The translations under genes and the position numbers were made by a program. DNA of 47,350 bases, taken from NCBI GenBank assembly GCA_031292385.1, contig JARLHE010000021.1, forward strand, positions 1 through 47,350, in the 5' to 3' direction. The stretch comes from Oligoflexia bacterium. Its GTDB lineage: Bacteria > Bdellovibrionota > UBA1018. This document shows positions 1-7,991 of this stretch, one piece after another. Position 1 is the first letter of the stretch. Each line of letters begins with the position of its first letter. The notes under the pieces are model-generated. The model was not told the origin of the DNA. It saw nothing but the letters and a program-made list of their open reading frames with translations, and did no database searches.

Positions 1-1
1 C

Positions 2-418
2 AGCACTGAAACCCTGGAAGACCTGGAAAAGCTTAAAGGCCTTCTCGCACACCAGTTTCCGGAGATGTCACTCTCGGATCTGGACGCTCACCTCGCAACG
101 CAGGCCCTGAACCAGCTCGCTCCGGCCCAACAAGAAGTCCGAGCAAAAGCATCGGTTGGGACGTCAGAGGTGAAAACCATTCCGGCAGCAGTGAAGAGCG
201 AGGTTTGGCGCCGCGATGGGTCGCGTTGCACCTATGTCGATCCCGTGACCGGCCGGAGATGCGAATCGCGGCATCGCCTACAGATCGATCATCGAATACC
301 AAAAGGCCTGGGCGGCGGGAACGATCTCGCGAATTTGCGCCTATTATGCGCCCAACACAACGCTTTCGAGGCCGCGCGGGTTTATGGCCGCGAAGAGATC
401 CAGCCCTATTGGCGATAG
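2..418 (+). CDS. HNH endonuclease family protein, 5' end cut by window edge
   Basis: The reading frame is open from base 2 and ends at the TAG at 416-418, so only the last 138 residues are present. The final 80 residues form an HNH nuclease fold: a Trp-Arg-Arg-Asp start, cysteines in CTY and RRC, the core IDH, a glycine-rich GLGGGN turn, and LLCAQHN carrying the last histidine. This part is nearly the same as the C-terminus of the complete gene at 31640-32575. The residues before it match that gene's helical domain (EKLKGLLAHQ). The family probably cuts or nicks DNA using a metal ion, but no target is known. It is one of four such genes in the window. The missing start means it cannot be judged intact. 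Confidence 0.85.
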   Translation, partial: STETLEDLEKLKGLLAHQFPEMSLSDLDAHLATQALNQLAPAQQEVRAKASVGTSEVKTIPAAVKSEVWRRDGSRCTYVDPVTGRRCESRHRLQIDHRIPKGLGGGNDLANLRLLCAQHNAFEAARVYGREEIQPYWR

Positions 419-466
419 CGTGCGTCCCGGATGACACAATTATATTTTAACGTACAATAAAATATT

Positions 467-1441
467 ATGGGACAATTGAGAATATTTTTTGCGTCGGCAT
501 TCTTTGTTTTGTTTTTCGGAGCGACGGCATTTGCCGCCCCCTCGCCTCTGGACGTCCTTTCGTGCGTCAAAGCAAGAATGGCTCAAGAAGCCGCGAGCCG
601 GGAGGAAGTTCCGGTGCCCCTCGAAACCGCGCTGACCGAGACGGCGCAAACGATGGGAATCCCGGTTAAAGAGGCGCGCTCAAGGCTTGAACGTGTGCCG
701 CTGGTGGGGACTGCGATTTTGAGGGCCCGAGCGAAAGTCATCATTAAGCCCGGTCTTCTGGGCAAGATTCTCAAGGACCAGATCGCGACTCCGCTGGGGC
801 TTTTTGTCGTTAATCCCCATGATCCCAGCTTCTTTCTGAAATGGGCGACTCTCTCGCCCACTCGAATGTATCTTGTGGCGGCCAATGCCGGCCACCACTC
901 CGAAGCTGGAATCAAGAATGTTTTCGACGCAGGGGCGACGTTCGCGGAAAGAGCCTCGTTTCTAGCGAAGAAGTGCGCGGTACAGGGAACCGTCGGCCTT
1001 GGCGCGGGCGCCGCGGTCAAAGCGCTCGAGGAGGCGCTGGACCGGGACCAACACCAGACGTTAACGGACGAGGCGCGCGACATACTGCTGCACTCGGCTG
1101 CAACCGGCGGTTACTTTTTTCTCACGGCTTGCATCCGATACCAGGCGCTCGACAAGCTCAATACGAAGATTCCGCAATGGCTTGCCCACTTGGGCGTGCC
1201 TGAGACCCTGCGCCACAAGTCGGCGACCGTGCTCCTTACTACTTTGTATTTCGGGAACGCGGCGACCAGCGCGGAAATCTATGGAGCGGCGGTTCACCTA
1301 GAGGATCTGACCCGAAACGCGATCACCTCAAAAAATAGCCCGCGCCGCTCTCACCCTCCGGCGGTGAAGCCGGAAATCCCGGTCACCGTGGTCCGGCTGC
1401 GCCCTGACGGGACACTCCAGACAATCAGGTCTTCCAACTGA
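467..1441 (+). CDS. Exported protein of unknown function
   Basis: This 324-residue protein starts at ATG 467 just after an AT-rich stretch that probably holds its promoter. Residues 1-23 form a signal peptide with a short charged start, a hydrophobic core rich in Phe and Ala, and an AFAA cleavage site. The mature part is mostly helical and alanine-rich, with hydrophobic stretches near residues 170-185 and 210-222 that could touch a membrane. The tail from about residue 290 is rich in Pro and Arg. I do not recognise the family. It stands alone between the HNH fragment and rplU, and nothing nearby suggests its role beyond an envelope or periplasmic location. Confidence 0.7.
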   Translation: MGQLRIFFASAFFVLFFGATAFAAPSPLDVLSCVKARMAQEAASREEVPVPLETALTETAQTMGIPVKEARSRLERVPLVGTAILRARAKVIIKPGLLGKILKDQIATPLGLFVVNPHDPSFFLKWATLSPTRMYLVAANAGHHSEAGIKNVFDAGATFAERASFLAKKCAVQGTVGLGAGAAVKALEEALDRDQHQTLTDEARDILLHSAATGGYFFLTACIRYQALDKLNTKIPQWLAHLGVPETLRHKSATVLLTTLYFGNAATSAEIYGAAVHLEDLTRNAITSKNSPRRSHPPAVKPEIPVTVVRLRPDGTLQTIRSSN

Positions 1442-1520
1442 TCTAAAAAGCGCGGTCGCACAGGCAAACGGCCGTCCGGCAACCCTCCCGGAAAGTCCCC
1501 AAAAACGCGATTTAAATAGG

Positions 1521-1549
1521 TTGACAGTGCCGCTCAGTTCAGGCAATCT
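1521..1549 (+). promoter_or_regulatory. Candidate sigma-70 promoter for rplU-rpmA
   Basis: A perfect TTGACA -35 box lies at 1521-1526. A 17-base spacer leads to CAATCT at 1544-1549, a poor -10 match. This places the start of transcription about 5-10 bases before the rplU ATG at 1562, so the leader would be very short. No Shine-Dalgarno sequence is visible in front of rplU, which fits a nearly leaderless message. The weak -10 keeps this tentative. Confidence 0.4.
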
Positions 1550-1561
1550 CGCGCTCTACTT

Positions 1562-2083
1562 ATGGCTATGTACGCAGTAATTGAAACAGGTGGCAAGCAG
1601 TACCGAGTGCAACCGGGCGATATCGTTGAAATCGAGAAGCTCGCAAGCGCGGAAGGTTCTTCTATTAATTTCGATAAAATTTTGCTTCTCAGCACGCCCG
1701 GAGCCGATAACTCCAAGATCGTGTTGGGCAAGCCTTACGTCAATGGCGCAAGCGTTCAGGCGGAAATCGTCGGCCAAGGCCGTGGCGAAAAAGTCATGAT
1801 CGTGAAAATGAAACGCCGCAAGCAGTATCGGCGCACTCAAGGCCATCGCCAAGAGCAGACGCAGATTCTGATCACGGAAGTCAATAACGGCGCGGGCGAA
1901 AAGCTCAGCCTGGACGCCGCGGCGAAAAAAGAGCGCCTGGCCAAGTTCATCACTAACCTCAAGCCTCGCGGCCTTGCATCGACCCCAAAGACCTTGGGTT
2001 CGCGCAAGCGCTTGGCTGCCGCTGCAAAGGCAACCGCTGCCGCAGCTCCTGCCGCCAAAACGAAGGCGAAAAAAGGAAAATAA
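1562..2083 (+). CDS. rplU: Large ribosomal subunit protein bL21 with long C-terminal tail
   Basis: Residues 1-105 are a standard bL21, which binds 23S rRNA near uL20 in the 50S subunit: a MYAVIETGGKQYRV start, the GDI/VEKL strand, and the KRRKQYRRTQGHRQ basic loop that contacts rRNA. The usual protein is about 103 residues. Here it continues for about 68 more, ending in an Ala/Lys-rich low-complexity stretch from about residue 148. rpmA follows 3 bases later, the usual bL21-bL27 pair. ATG at 1562 is chosen because the family starts at this point; a second ATG two codons on (1568) is possible. There is no clear Shine-Dalgarno sequence. Confidence 0.97.
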   Translation: MAMYAVIETGGKQYRVQPGDIVEIEKLASAEGSSINFDKILLLSTPGADNSKIVLGKPYVNGASVQAEIVGQGRGEKVMIVKMKRRKQYRRTQGHRQEQTQILITEVNNGAGEKLSLDAAAKKERLAKFITNLKPRGLASTPKTLGSRKRLAAAAKATAAAAPAAKTKAKKGK

Positions 2084-2086
2084 GTC

Positions 2087-2347
2087 ATGGCACATAAAAA
2101 AGCCGGTGGTAGTTCCAAAAACGGACGCGACAGTAACCCAAAAATGCGTGGCGTGAAGCGCTACGGCGGACAAGCGGTGAACGCGGGAGAAATCCTCGTC
2201 CGCCAAGTCGGAACCGTGTTTCACCCGGGCCGCAACGTCGGACTCGGCCGTGATTTCACGATTTACGCGATGATCCCGGGCGTCGTGAAGTTTGAACGCT
2301 ACGATCGCAAGCGCAAGCAGGTTTCGGTTTATCCGGCCACTGCCTAA
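2087..2347 (+). CDS. rpmA: Large ribosomal subunit protein bL27
   Basis: This 86-residue protein opens with [16 protein letters not shown], the flexible N-terminal arm of bL27 that reaches the peptidyl transferase centre and contacts the tRNA ends. It continues with the family core [17 protein letters not shown] and GRNVGLGRD. Length and sequence are typical. There is no Firmicutes-type N-terminal pro-sequence. AAGGA ends about 9 bases before the ATG and serves as Shine-Dalgarno sequence. It is cotranscribed with rplU, and a strong hairpin terminator follows at 2382. Confidence 0.98.
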   Translation: MAHKKAGGSSKNGRDSNPKMRGVKRYGGQAVNAGEILVRQVGTVFHPGRNVGLGRDFTIYAMIPGVVKFERYDRKRKQVSVYPATA

Positions 2348-2381
2348 GCGGTTCTGAGTTTCGAAAGTTCGAGAAGTATCC

Positions 2382-2410
2382 GAGACCGGCGCAAGCCGGT
2401 CTCTTTATTT
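2382..2410 (+). terminator. Rho-independent terminator after rpmA
   Basis: A perfect 9-base-pair stem (GAGACCGGC at 2382-2390, GCCGGTCTC at 2395-2403) closes a GCAA tetraloop and is followed by TTTATTTG. It ends the rplU-rpmA unit 35 bases after the rpmA stop and 20 bases before the obgE start, so the obgE group is probably transcribed from its own promoter or by readthrough. Confidence 0.9.
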
Positions 2411-2429
2411 GTAGTTAACGAGTTAAAAA

Positions 2430-3569
2430 ATGCGTTTTATCGATGAAGCGAAAATCAAAGTCGCGGCAGGCCACGGCGGCCCGGGCAGCGTCAGTTTCCT
2501 TCGCGACGCCATGAGCCCCCGCGGCGGCCCGGATGGCGGAGACGGCGGAAAAGGCGGAGACGTCGTTTTCGTCGCTTCGACTCAGCTCGGCACGCTTCAA
2601 GACTTTCGCTTCAAACGCACTTACAAAGCTCCATCGGGAATGCACGGCTCCGGCGCGAACAAATCCGGCAGCTCCGGAGCGGATATCGAAATTCGCGTTC
2701 CGGTCGGAACGACCATTCGCAATACGCTCACGGGCGAAGTCGTTTGCGACATGATCGAGGACGGCCAACACTGGATCGCCTGCAAGGGCGGCCGCGGCGG
2801 CAAAGGCAACGCTCATTTCACGAGTTCCACCCACCAGGCGCCCCGCTTCGCGCAACCAGGCGAAGAAGGCGAGAACATGGAGCTCACGCTCGAGCTCAAG
2901 CTTTTGGCGGATGCGGCGATCATCGGCTTTCCGAACGCCGGAAAATCAACGCTCATTTCGAGAATCAGCGCGGCCCGGCCGAAAATCGCCGATTACGAGT
3001 TCACCACCCTCACCCCCAATCTCGGCGTGGTGGAGATGCCCGAATTCAAATCCTTCGTGATCGCCGATATTCCGGGCTTGATCGAAGGCGCGCACCGGGG
3101 CTTAGGCCTTGGCCATAAATTTCTCCGCCACATCGAACGGACGCGCCTGTTCGTCCACCTGCTCGACGGATCGCGCTTTCTCGAAGACGCGACGGGTCCG
3201 GACGAGAAAAGCTTTGATGCCGCCATCGACAATCTCATCGAGCGCTACCAGATCATTCGCAAGGAGCTCGGGCTTTTTAACGAAAAACTGGTGCATAAGC
3301 CCGAGATCGTCGTGATCAACAAACTCGACCTCATCGAATCGGACCCGGCGCTGGTCGAGCGAGCGCGCACGGCCTTGCGCCAGCGAATTACCTCGATTCG
3401 CGGCACGCATCCGCTGGGCAAAGAGCCGTACGTCGTTTCCGCGGCCTCCGGCTCGGGCCTCCCCGAGCTCAAATTCGCGATCCAGGAGCAAATCGAATCC
3501 TATCGCACAAAGGCCGAACTGGAAGCCATGGGCACGAAGCTCCCGGATGACGAGGAGTTTCGGACTTGA
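2430..3569 (+). CDS. obgE: GTPase ObgE (50S assembly and stress GTPase)
   Basis: This 379-residue protein has the Obg layout. The glycine-rich Obg domain (about 1-158) carries repeats such as GGPDGGDGGKGGD and KGGRGGKGN. The G domain (about 159-345) carries GFPNAGKST (G1), DIPGLIEGA (G3), NKLDL (G4) and a SAAS-type G5. A short acidic C-terminal tail follows. The family binds the 50S subunit during late assembly and links GTP or ppGpp level to growth. ATG 2430 lies at the expected family start (MRFIDEAKI), though only an A-rich stretch precedes it. Its stop overlaps the nadD start by four bases (TTGA). Confidence 0.97.
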   Translation: MRFIDEAKIKVAAGHGGPGSVSFLRDAMSPRGGPDGGDGGKGGDVVFVASTQLGTLQDFRFKRTYKAPSGMHGSGANKSGSSGADIEIRVPVGTTIRNTLTGEVVCDMIEDGQHWIACKGGRGGKGNAHFTSSTHQAPRFAQPGEEGENMELTLELKLLADAAIIGFPNAGKSTLISRISAARPKIADYEFTTLTPNLGVVEMPEFKSFVIADIPGLIEGAHRGLGLGHKFLRHIERTRLFVHLLDGSRFLEDATGPDEKSFDAAIDNLIERYQIIRKELGLFNEKLVHKPEIVVINKLDLIESDPALVERARTALRQRITSIRGTHPLGKEPYVVSAASGSGLPELKFAIQEQIESYRTKAELEAMGTKLPDDEEFRT

Positions 3570-4291
3570 AAGCCTCCCAACCTCGTTGGGCGGACGTGAC
3601 GGCGGTTTTCGGGGGACGCTTCGACCCTCCCCATCAAGGACATTTAGAAGCGGTTCGCGGCCTTTTCGCCAATCCGGGCGTCCGCCGGGTGCTCGTTCTC
3701 CCCTCGCCTACCCCTCCGCACAAACCCGCGGCGGCATCGGCCGAGCAGCGGCTGGCCATGACCCGGCTCACGTTTCAACCGAGTTTAGATAATCGGCTAC
3801 CGGCCGAGGTCCAGATCGACCTGAGGGAATTCGAGCGCTCGCACGCTAAACCGTCCCAACCGACCTACAGCTTCGATACCTTGTCCGAAATGCGGCGCGA
3901 GTACGGCGAAACCCTTGCCTTCGTGATCGGCACCGATCAGCTCGAGAACCTCTCGAAATGGCATCGATTTCCCGAGATTTTGGGCCTTTGCCATTGGATC
4001 GTTCTGGAGCGGAAGGATTCGAATGCTGCGAAAGGACTTAAAACCCTCTCCGAATGGGAAGCCAGCGGGCTGGCGGCACGGGGGCCGGCCTCGAGCTGGT
4101 CTTTAAAGCCGGCCTTCGGAATGCCAAAGACCTCCCTGATCCTGATTCCCACGCCGGCTCGAGCGATTTCTTCAACCGCGATTCGAGAAGCCTTGGCCCT
4201 GAAGGGGGAAGTCCCGGAAAATCAGCTCCCCGCCGCCGTTTATGCCTATTTGAAGAACGGGGGAGTCTATGGTATCACGCGTCGAGATTAA
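3566..4291 (+). CDS. nadD: Nicotinate-nucleotide adenylyltransferase
   Basis: NadD joins nicotinate mononucleotide and ATP to make deamido-NAD in NAD biosynthesis. The nucleotidyltransferase signature GRFDPPHQGH is at residues 17-26, and the second signature ISSTAIREAL is near the C-terminus. At 241 residues it is slightly longer than most family members (190-220). The start is a TTG at 3566 that overlaps the obgE stop as TTGA; GAGGAG about 8 bases upstream supports it and suggests translational coupling to obgE. rsfS follows after 3 bases, as in many delta-proteobacteria. Confidence 0.95.
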   Translation: MKASQPRWADVTAVFGGRFDPPHQGHLEAVRGLFANPGVRRVLVLPSPTPPHKPAAASAEQRLAMTRLTFQPSLDNRLPAEVQIDLREFERSHAKPSQPTYSFDTLSEMRREYGETLAFVIGTDQLENLSKWHRFPEILGLCHWIVLERKDSNAAKGLKTLSEWEASGLAARGPASSWSLKPAFGMPKTSLILIPTPARAISSTAIREALALKGEVPENQLPAAVYAYLKNGGVYGITRRD

Positions 4292-4294
4292 TTT

Positions 4295-4705
4295 ATGAAT
4301 ACGACGACCGAATCAACCAGCAACACTGACACCTCGCGCGCCAAAGCGCTCGCCTGCGCCCGCGCGGCGATCGACAAGAACGCGGAGAGCGTTAAAATCC
4401 TCGATCTCAGCGAGCTTTCGGGCTTTACCGATTACTTCGTGATCTGCAGCGGCACTTCGGACCGCCAGGTGCAATCCATCGCGGATTCCATCGACCAGGC
4501 CATGACTGCGACGGGGCACGAAATCATCTCCGCCGAAGGCTATTCCGAGGGCCGTTGGGTTTTGATCGACATGGGCGACGTGGTCGTTCACATTTTCCTC
4601 GACGCGCTTCGCGAATACTACGATCTCGAATCGCTCTGGGCCGATGCTGGGCGCGTGAAAATCCCGCCCGAGTTCTACGGCCCGGCCGTTAGCCGCCTCA
4701 ATTAG
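4295..4705 (+). CDS. rsfS: Ribosomal silencing factor RsfS
   Basis: This 136-residue RsfS (DUF143/Iojap) protein binds uL14 on the 50S subunit and blocks 30S joining under starvation. Family marks are KILDLSELSGFTDYFVICSG, the DRQVQSIADSI helix, and the closing stretch WVLIDMGDVVVHIF with REYYDLESLW, including the conserved tryptophan. A short polar N-terminal extension precedes the domain. It sits between nadD and rlmH in the usual order. No strong Shine-Dalgarno sequence is seen, so it is probably coupled to nadD translation (3-base gap). Confidence 0.96.
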   Translation: MNTTTESTSNTDTSRAKALACARAAIDKNAESVKILDLSELSGFTDYFVICSGTSDRQVQSIADSIDQAMTATGHEIISAEGYSEGRWVLIDMGDVVVHIFLDALREYYDLESLWADAGRVKIPPEFYGPAVSRLN

Positions 4706-4711
4706 GCTAGT

Positions 4712-5209
4712 TTGCGCGTCCTCGTTTACTCTTTCGGAAAACTCAAAACTCCGGGCCTGCGCGATGCGGCTGATTATTATTTGAAGCTCGCTCGCGGCTG
4801 GCTTCCGGTCGAAGAAATCGAGCTCAAGCCCATTTCGGTGCCGGATAAAAATCCCGCCACCCGCCGCCAGATCCAGATTCGCGAGGGCGAAATGCTCTTG
4901 GAGCGGATCGGGCGCGACCTTTCGAGCCGCGGCGTGATCGCCCTTCTCGATGAAGGCGGAAAGAACCGAAGCACGCAGGAATGGGCCGAATCCGTTCGCC
5001 GCTGGGAGCGGGAGAGCGTCACGGAAGTCGCGTTTTGCATCGGGAGCAGCTTGGGCTTTTCCGACGCCGTGCGCGCGAAAGCCGCGCTCACGCTGAGCCT
5101 TGGCGGGCAAACCCTGCCCCATGAGCTTGCCCGCGTCGTACTCCTCGAGCAGATTTATCGTTCATGGGGAGTGGTTCGGGGGCATCCCTATCATAACGAA
5201 GGCGCCTGA
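4712..5209 (+). CDS. rlmH: 23S rRNA pseudouridine-1915 N3-methyltransferase
   Basis: RlmH is a small SPOUT-fold enzyme that methylates pseudouridine 1915 in helix 69 of 23S rRNA on the assembled ribosome. This 165-residue version carries the SAM-binding knot: ALLDEGG, FCIGSSLGFSD, and the C-terminal LPHELARVVLLEQIYRSW with a GHPYHNEGA ending. The usual length is about 155. The start is TTG 4712, chosen because MRVLVYSFGKL is where the family begins; there is no upstream ATG in frame near it. It lies 6 bases after rsfS. Confidence 0.95.
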   Translation: MRVLVYSFGKLKTPGLRDAADYYLKLARGWLPVEEIELKPISVPDKNPATRRQIQIREGEMLLERIGRDLSSRGVIALLDEGGKNRSTQEWAESVRRWERESVTEVAFCIGSSLGFSDAVRAKAALTLSLGGQTLPHELARVVLLEQIYRSWGVVRGHPYHNEGA

Positions 5210-5223
5210 TGCCAAAATCCTAA

Positions 5224-5260
5224 CCTTGAAAATCTAAAGTTCAGTGTTAGAATTTCAAGG
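5224..5260 (+). promoter_or_regulatory. Inverted repeat and candidate promoter in front of the AAA ATPase gene
   Basis: CCTTGAAA (5224-5231) and its exact complement TTTCAAGG (5253-5260) frame the short gap between rlmH and the ATPase. The right arm touches the ATG at 5261. The left arm contains a -35-like TTGAAA (5227-5232), and TAGAAT (5248-5253) could be a -10 with a short 15-base spacer. The arrangement could be a repressor site over a promoter or a hairpin covering the start codon; neither can be told apart here. Confidence 0.4.
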
Positions 5261-6406
5261 ATGAAGCGGAGTCACTATATCCACGAGATCCGGACCGCCT
5301 TCAGGAGCCATCCGGTCGTCGCCCTTCTCGGACCCCGCCAGGTCGGCAAGTCAACCCTTGCTCGCGAAATCGTAAAGACCGAACGCGGCGAAACCCATCT
5401 TTTCGACCTGGAGGACCCGACCGACCTAGCCCGACTGGAAACCCCGAAGCTAGCGCTAGAGGACCTTCGCGGAATGATCATCATCGATGAGATCCAAAAA
5501 CGCCCGGATCTTTTTCCCCTGCTCAGGGTACTCGCCGACCGAGGAAAATCCCACTTTCTGATCCTGGGCAGCGCCTCGCCTCAGCTGATCGGCCAAAGCT
5601 CCGAATCGCTCGCGGGGCGGCTTGCCCGAATCGAAGTCCGGCCTTTTACCATGATCGAGAAGGTCGACTTGAATCGCCTTTGGCTTCGAGGCGGATTTCC
5701 GAAGGCGTACCTCGCCAAATCCGAAAACGACGCATCGATGTGGCTCAAGCACTATGTTTCGGCGTTTTTGGAAATAGACCTTCCACAACTCGGCGTCCAA
5801 ATCCCCGCAACGACCTTGCGGAAGTTCTGGCTCATGCTGACGCATTACCATGGCGCCCAGTTCAACGCGTCAGAGATCGGCGGCTCGCTCGGGATCTCTG
5901 GACCGACCGCGCGGCGTTACTTGGACCTCTTGAGTCAGACGTTCATGGTGCGAGAGCTTCAGCCCTGGCACGCGAACATCGCCAAAAGACAGGTCAAAAC
6001 CCCGAAGGTCTATATCCGCGACACGGGACTGCTCCATATTTTGCTTGGGCTATCGAAGGTTTCCGAGATCAAACGGCATCCGAAGCTTGGCCTGTCCTGG
6101 GAAGGCTTCGTGCTCGAGCAGATCACCAGCAACTTCGACCTGGGTCCACAAGAGGTGTTTTACTGGGGCACCCATGCTGAAGCCGAACTGGATCTTTTCT
6201 GCGTATTGAATGGCCGCAAAGTAGGGTTCGAAATCAAATACACCGACGCACCCAAGATCACCCGTTCCATGCGGATCGCGTCGCAGGACCTCAAGCTCGA
6301 CGAGCTTTTTGTCATTTACCCCGGGGCGAAAAATTTCAGGATGGACAACAAGATCACGGCCATCGGATTCGATCGGCTGGTTGAGCTCAACCCCCGCGCG
6401 TGGTAG
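5261..6406 (+). CDS. AAA ATPase with C-terminal DUF4143 nuclease-like domain
   Basis: This 381-residue protein belongs to the common bacterial AAA_14/DUF4143 family, whose biological role is unsettled. The Walker A motif GPRQVGKST is at about residues 24-32, Walker B (MIIIDEIQ) near 70, and a sensor-like LGSAS near 105. The centre holds a winged-helix-like segment (ASEIGGSLGISGPTARRYLDLL). The C-terminal DUF4143 part keeps a PD-(D/E)xK-like pattern, AELDLF followed by FEIKYTD. It interrupts the rlmH-gpmI neighbourhood, which in related bacteria is usually continuous, and has its own inverted repeat upstream, so it looks like a later arrival. DNA or nucleic-acid binding is inferred from the family only. 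Confidence 0.88.
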   Translation: MKRSHYIHEIRTAFRSHPVVALLGPRQVGKSTLAREIVKTERGETHLFDLEDPTDLARLETPKLALEDLRGMIIIDEIQKRPDLFPLLRVLADRGKSHFLILGSASPQLIGQSSESLAGRLARIEVRPFTMIEKVDLNRLWLRGGFPKAYLAKSENDASMWLKHYVSAFLEIDLPQLGVQIPATTLRKFWLMLTHYHGAQFNASEIGGSLGISGPTARRYLDLLSQTFMVRELQPWHANIAKRQVKTPKVYIRDTGLLHILLGLSKVSEIKRHPKLGLSWEGFVLEQITSNFDLGPQEVFYWGTHAEAELDLFCVLNGRKVGFEIKYTDAPKITRSMRIASQDLKLDELFVIYPGAKNFRMDNKITAIGFDRLVELNPRAW

Positions 6407-6419
6407 CTTCTTCCGTACT

Positions 6420-7991
6420 ATGTCGCAGAAAGCCATACTTATCGTCTTGGACGGCTTCGGGATCGGAAAAGATTCGAAATTCAACGCGATCAACAACGCG
6501 AAAATGCCGTTCTATCGCGGACTCATTTCAAAATATCCGCACTCCCAGCTCATCACTCACGGCGAGGCCGTGGGCCTTCCCGAGGGCGTGATGGGAAACT
6601 CGGAAGTCGGCCATATGACGATGGGCGCGGGCCGCATCGTCTACCAGGATTTGAGCCGGATCTCGAAAGCGATCCGCGATCACGAATTTTCGAAAAACCC
6701 GGTTCTGCGCTCGACCCTTCAGGCCGGCGCGAACGGACGGGTCCATCTGATGGGGCTTATTTCGGACGGCGGCGTTCACAGCACGCTTGAGCACCTTTTT
6801 GCCCTGCTCGATCTCAGCCTTGAAATGAAAATTCCCCGCGTCGTCGTTCATTGTTTTCTCGACGGGCGCGACACCCCTCCCGATTCGGCCCTCGGCCGCG
6901 GCGAAAAAGAAGGCTATCTCAGGCAACTGCTCCGGCATCCCGCGTTCGCGAAGGGCGTGGCGAAAATCGGCTCGGTCATGGGCCGCTACTTCGCCATGGA
7001 TCGCGACAAAAGATGGGACCGCATCGAGCGCGCCTACCGCACGATGACCGGCCAGGTGCCCGCCTTCGTGGCCACGGGTAATGAACCCGCGGTGTTGCAG
7101 GTCGTTCGGAAATCTTACGAGAGCGGAAAATCCGACGAGTTCGTCGAGCCCGTACTGCTGGACGCGGATTGCGCCATGCGCGACGGCGACAGCGTCGTGT
7201 TTTTCAATTACAGATCGGATCGGGCGCGCGAAATCACGACCGCGATCACCGAGCCCGATTTCAAGGAATTCGACCGGGGACGGGGCTTCAAGCCTTCCGC
7301 TTTCGCGGGTATGGCCCAATACGACAAAAACCTCCAGCACATGAAGGTCGCGTTTCCGCCGCAGAGCCTCAATCATATTTTCGGCGAGTGGCTGGAAGAG
7401 AAAAACCTCACGCAGTTCCGCGTCGCGGAAACCGAAAAATACGCGCACGTCACTTTCTTCTTCAACGGCGGACGAGAGGCGCCGTTTCACGGCGAGGATC
7501 GCGTACTAATCCCCTCGCCTCGCGACGTCGCCACTTACGATCTCAAGCCCGAAATGAGCGCGCTGGGCGTGGCAGATGAAGCGGCGAAACAGATCCGTAC
7601 GGGCAAGTACGACTTCCTACTCATGAATTTCGCCAACGCCGACATGGTAGGCCATACCGGAAATTACGAGGCCGCGGTTCGCGCGGTGGAAACGCTCGAC
7701 ACCTGCCTTTCCAGAGTCATCGGGGCCGCGGAAAGCTCGGGCTATCACGTGCTCCTGACCGCCGATCACGGCAATGCCGAGGAAATGTGCGACTCCGAAG
7801 GGCATATCCACACGCAGCACACGCTGAACCCCGTGCCGGCCCTTTGGGTCGCGCCCGGAACGGCGAACGCACCGAAAAGCGCGAGAACGGCGCTCAATGA
7901 CGGAGGCCTTGCCGATATCATGCCGACCCTTTGCGATCTGATGAAATTGCCCATCCCCCCCGAAGTCACCGGAAAGAGCTTACTTCGATGA
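6420..7991 (+). CDS. gpmI: 2,3-bisphosphoglycerate-independent phosphoglycerate mutase
   Basis: GpmI interconverts 3- and 2-phosphoglycerate in glycolysis using two manganese ions and a phosphoserine. In this 523-residue protein, Asp11 (VLDGFG) and Ser61 (MGNSEVGH) match the metal-binding aspartate and catalytic serine. DGRDTPP, NYRSDRAREI, ADMVGHTG and TADHGNAEEM supply the other metal and substrate residues. ATG 6420 is used: the frame is open further upstream, but that part overlaps the ATPase gene and has no family similarity. The stop overlaps the pfkA start as ATGA, so two glycolytic enzymes are coupled. Confidence 0.96.
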   Translation: MSQKAILIVLDGFGIGKDSKFNAINNAKMPFYRGLISKYPHSQLITHGEAVGLPEGVMGNSEVGHMTMGAGRIVYQDLSRISKAIRDHEFSKNPVLRSTLQAGANGRVHLMGLISDGGVHSTLEHLFALLDLSLEMKIPRVVVHCFLDGRDTPPDSALGRGEKEGYLRQLLRHPAFAKGVAKIGSVMGRYFAMDRDKRWDRIERAYRTMTGQVPAFVATGNEPAVLQVVRKSYESGKSDEFVEPVLLDADCAMRDGDSVVFFNYRSDRAREITTAITEPDFKEFDRGRGFKPSAFAGMAQYDKNLQHMKVAFPPQSLNHIFGEWLEEKNLTQFRVAETEKYAHVTFFFNGGREAPFHGEDRVLIPSPRDVATYDLKPEMSALGVADEAAKQIRTGKYDFLLMNFANADMVGHTGNYEAAVRAVETLDTCLSRVIGAAESSGYHVLLTADHGNAEEMCDSEGHIHTQHTLNPVPALWVAPGTANAPKSARTALNDGGLADIMPTLCDLMKLPIPPEVTGKSLLR

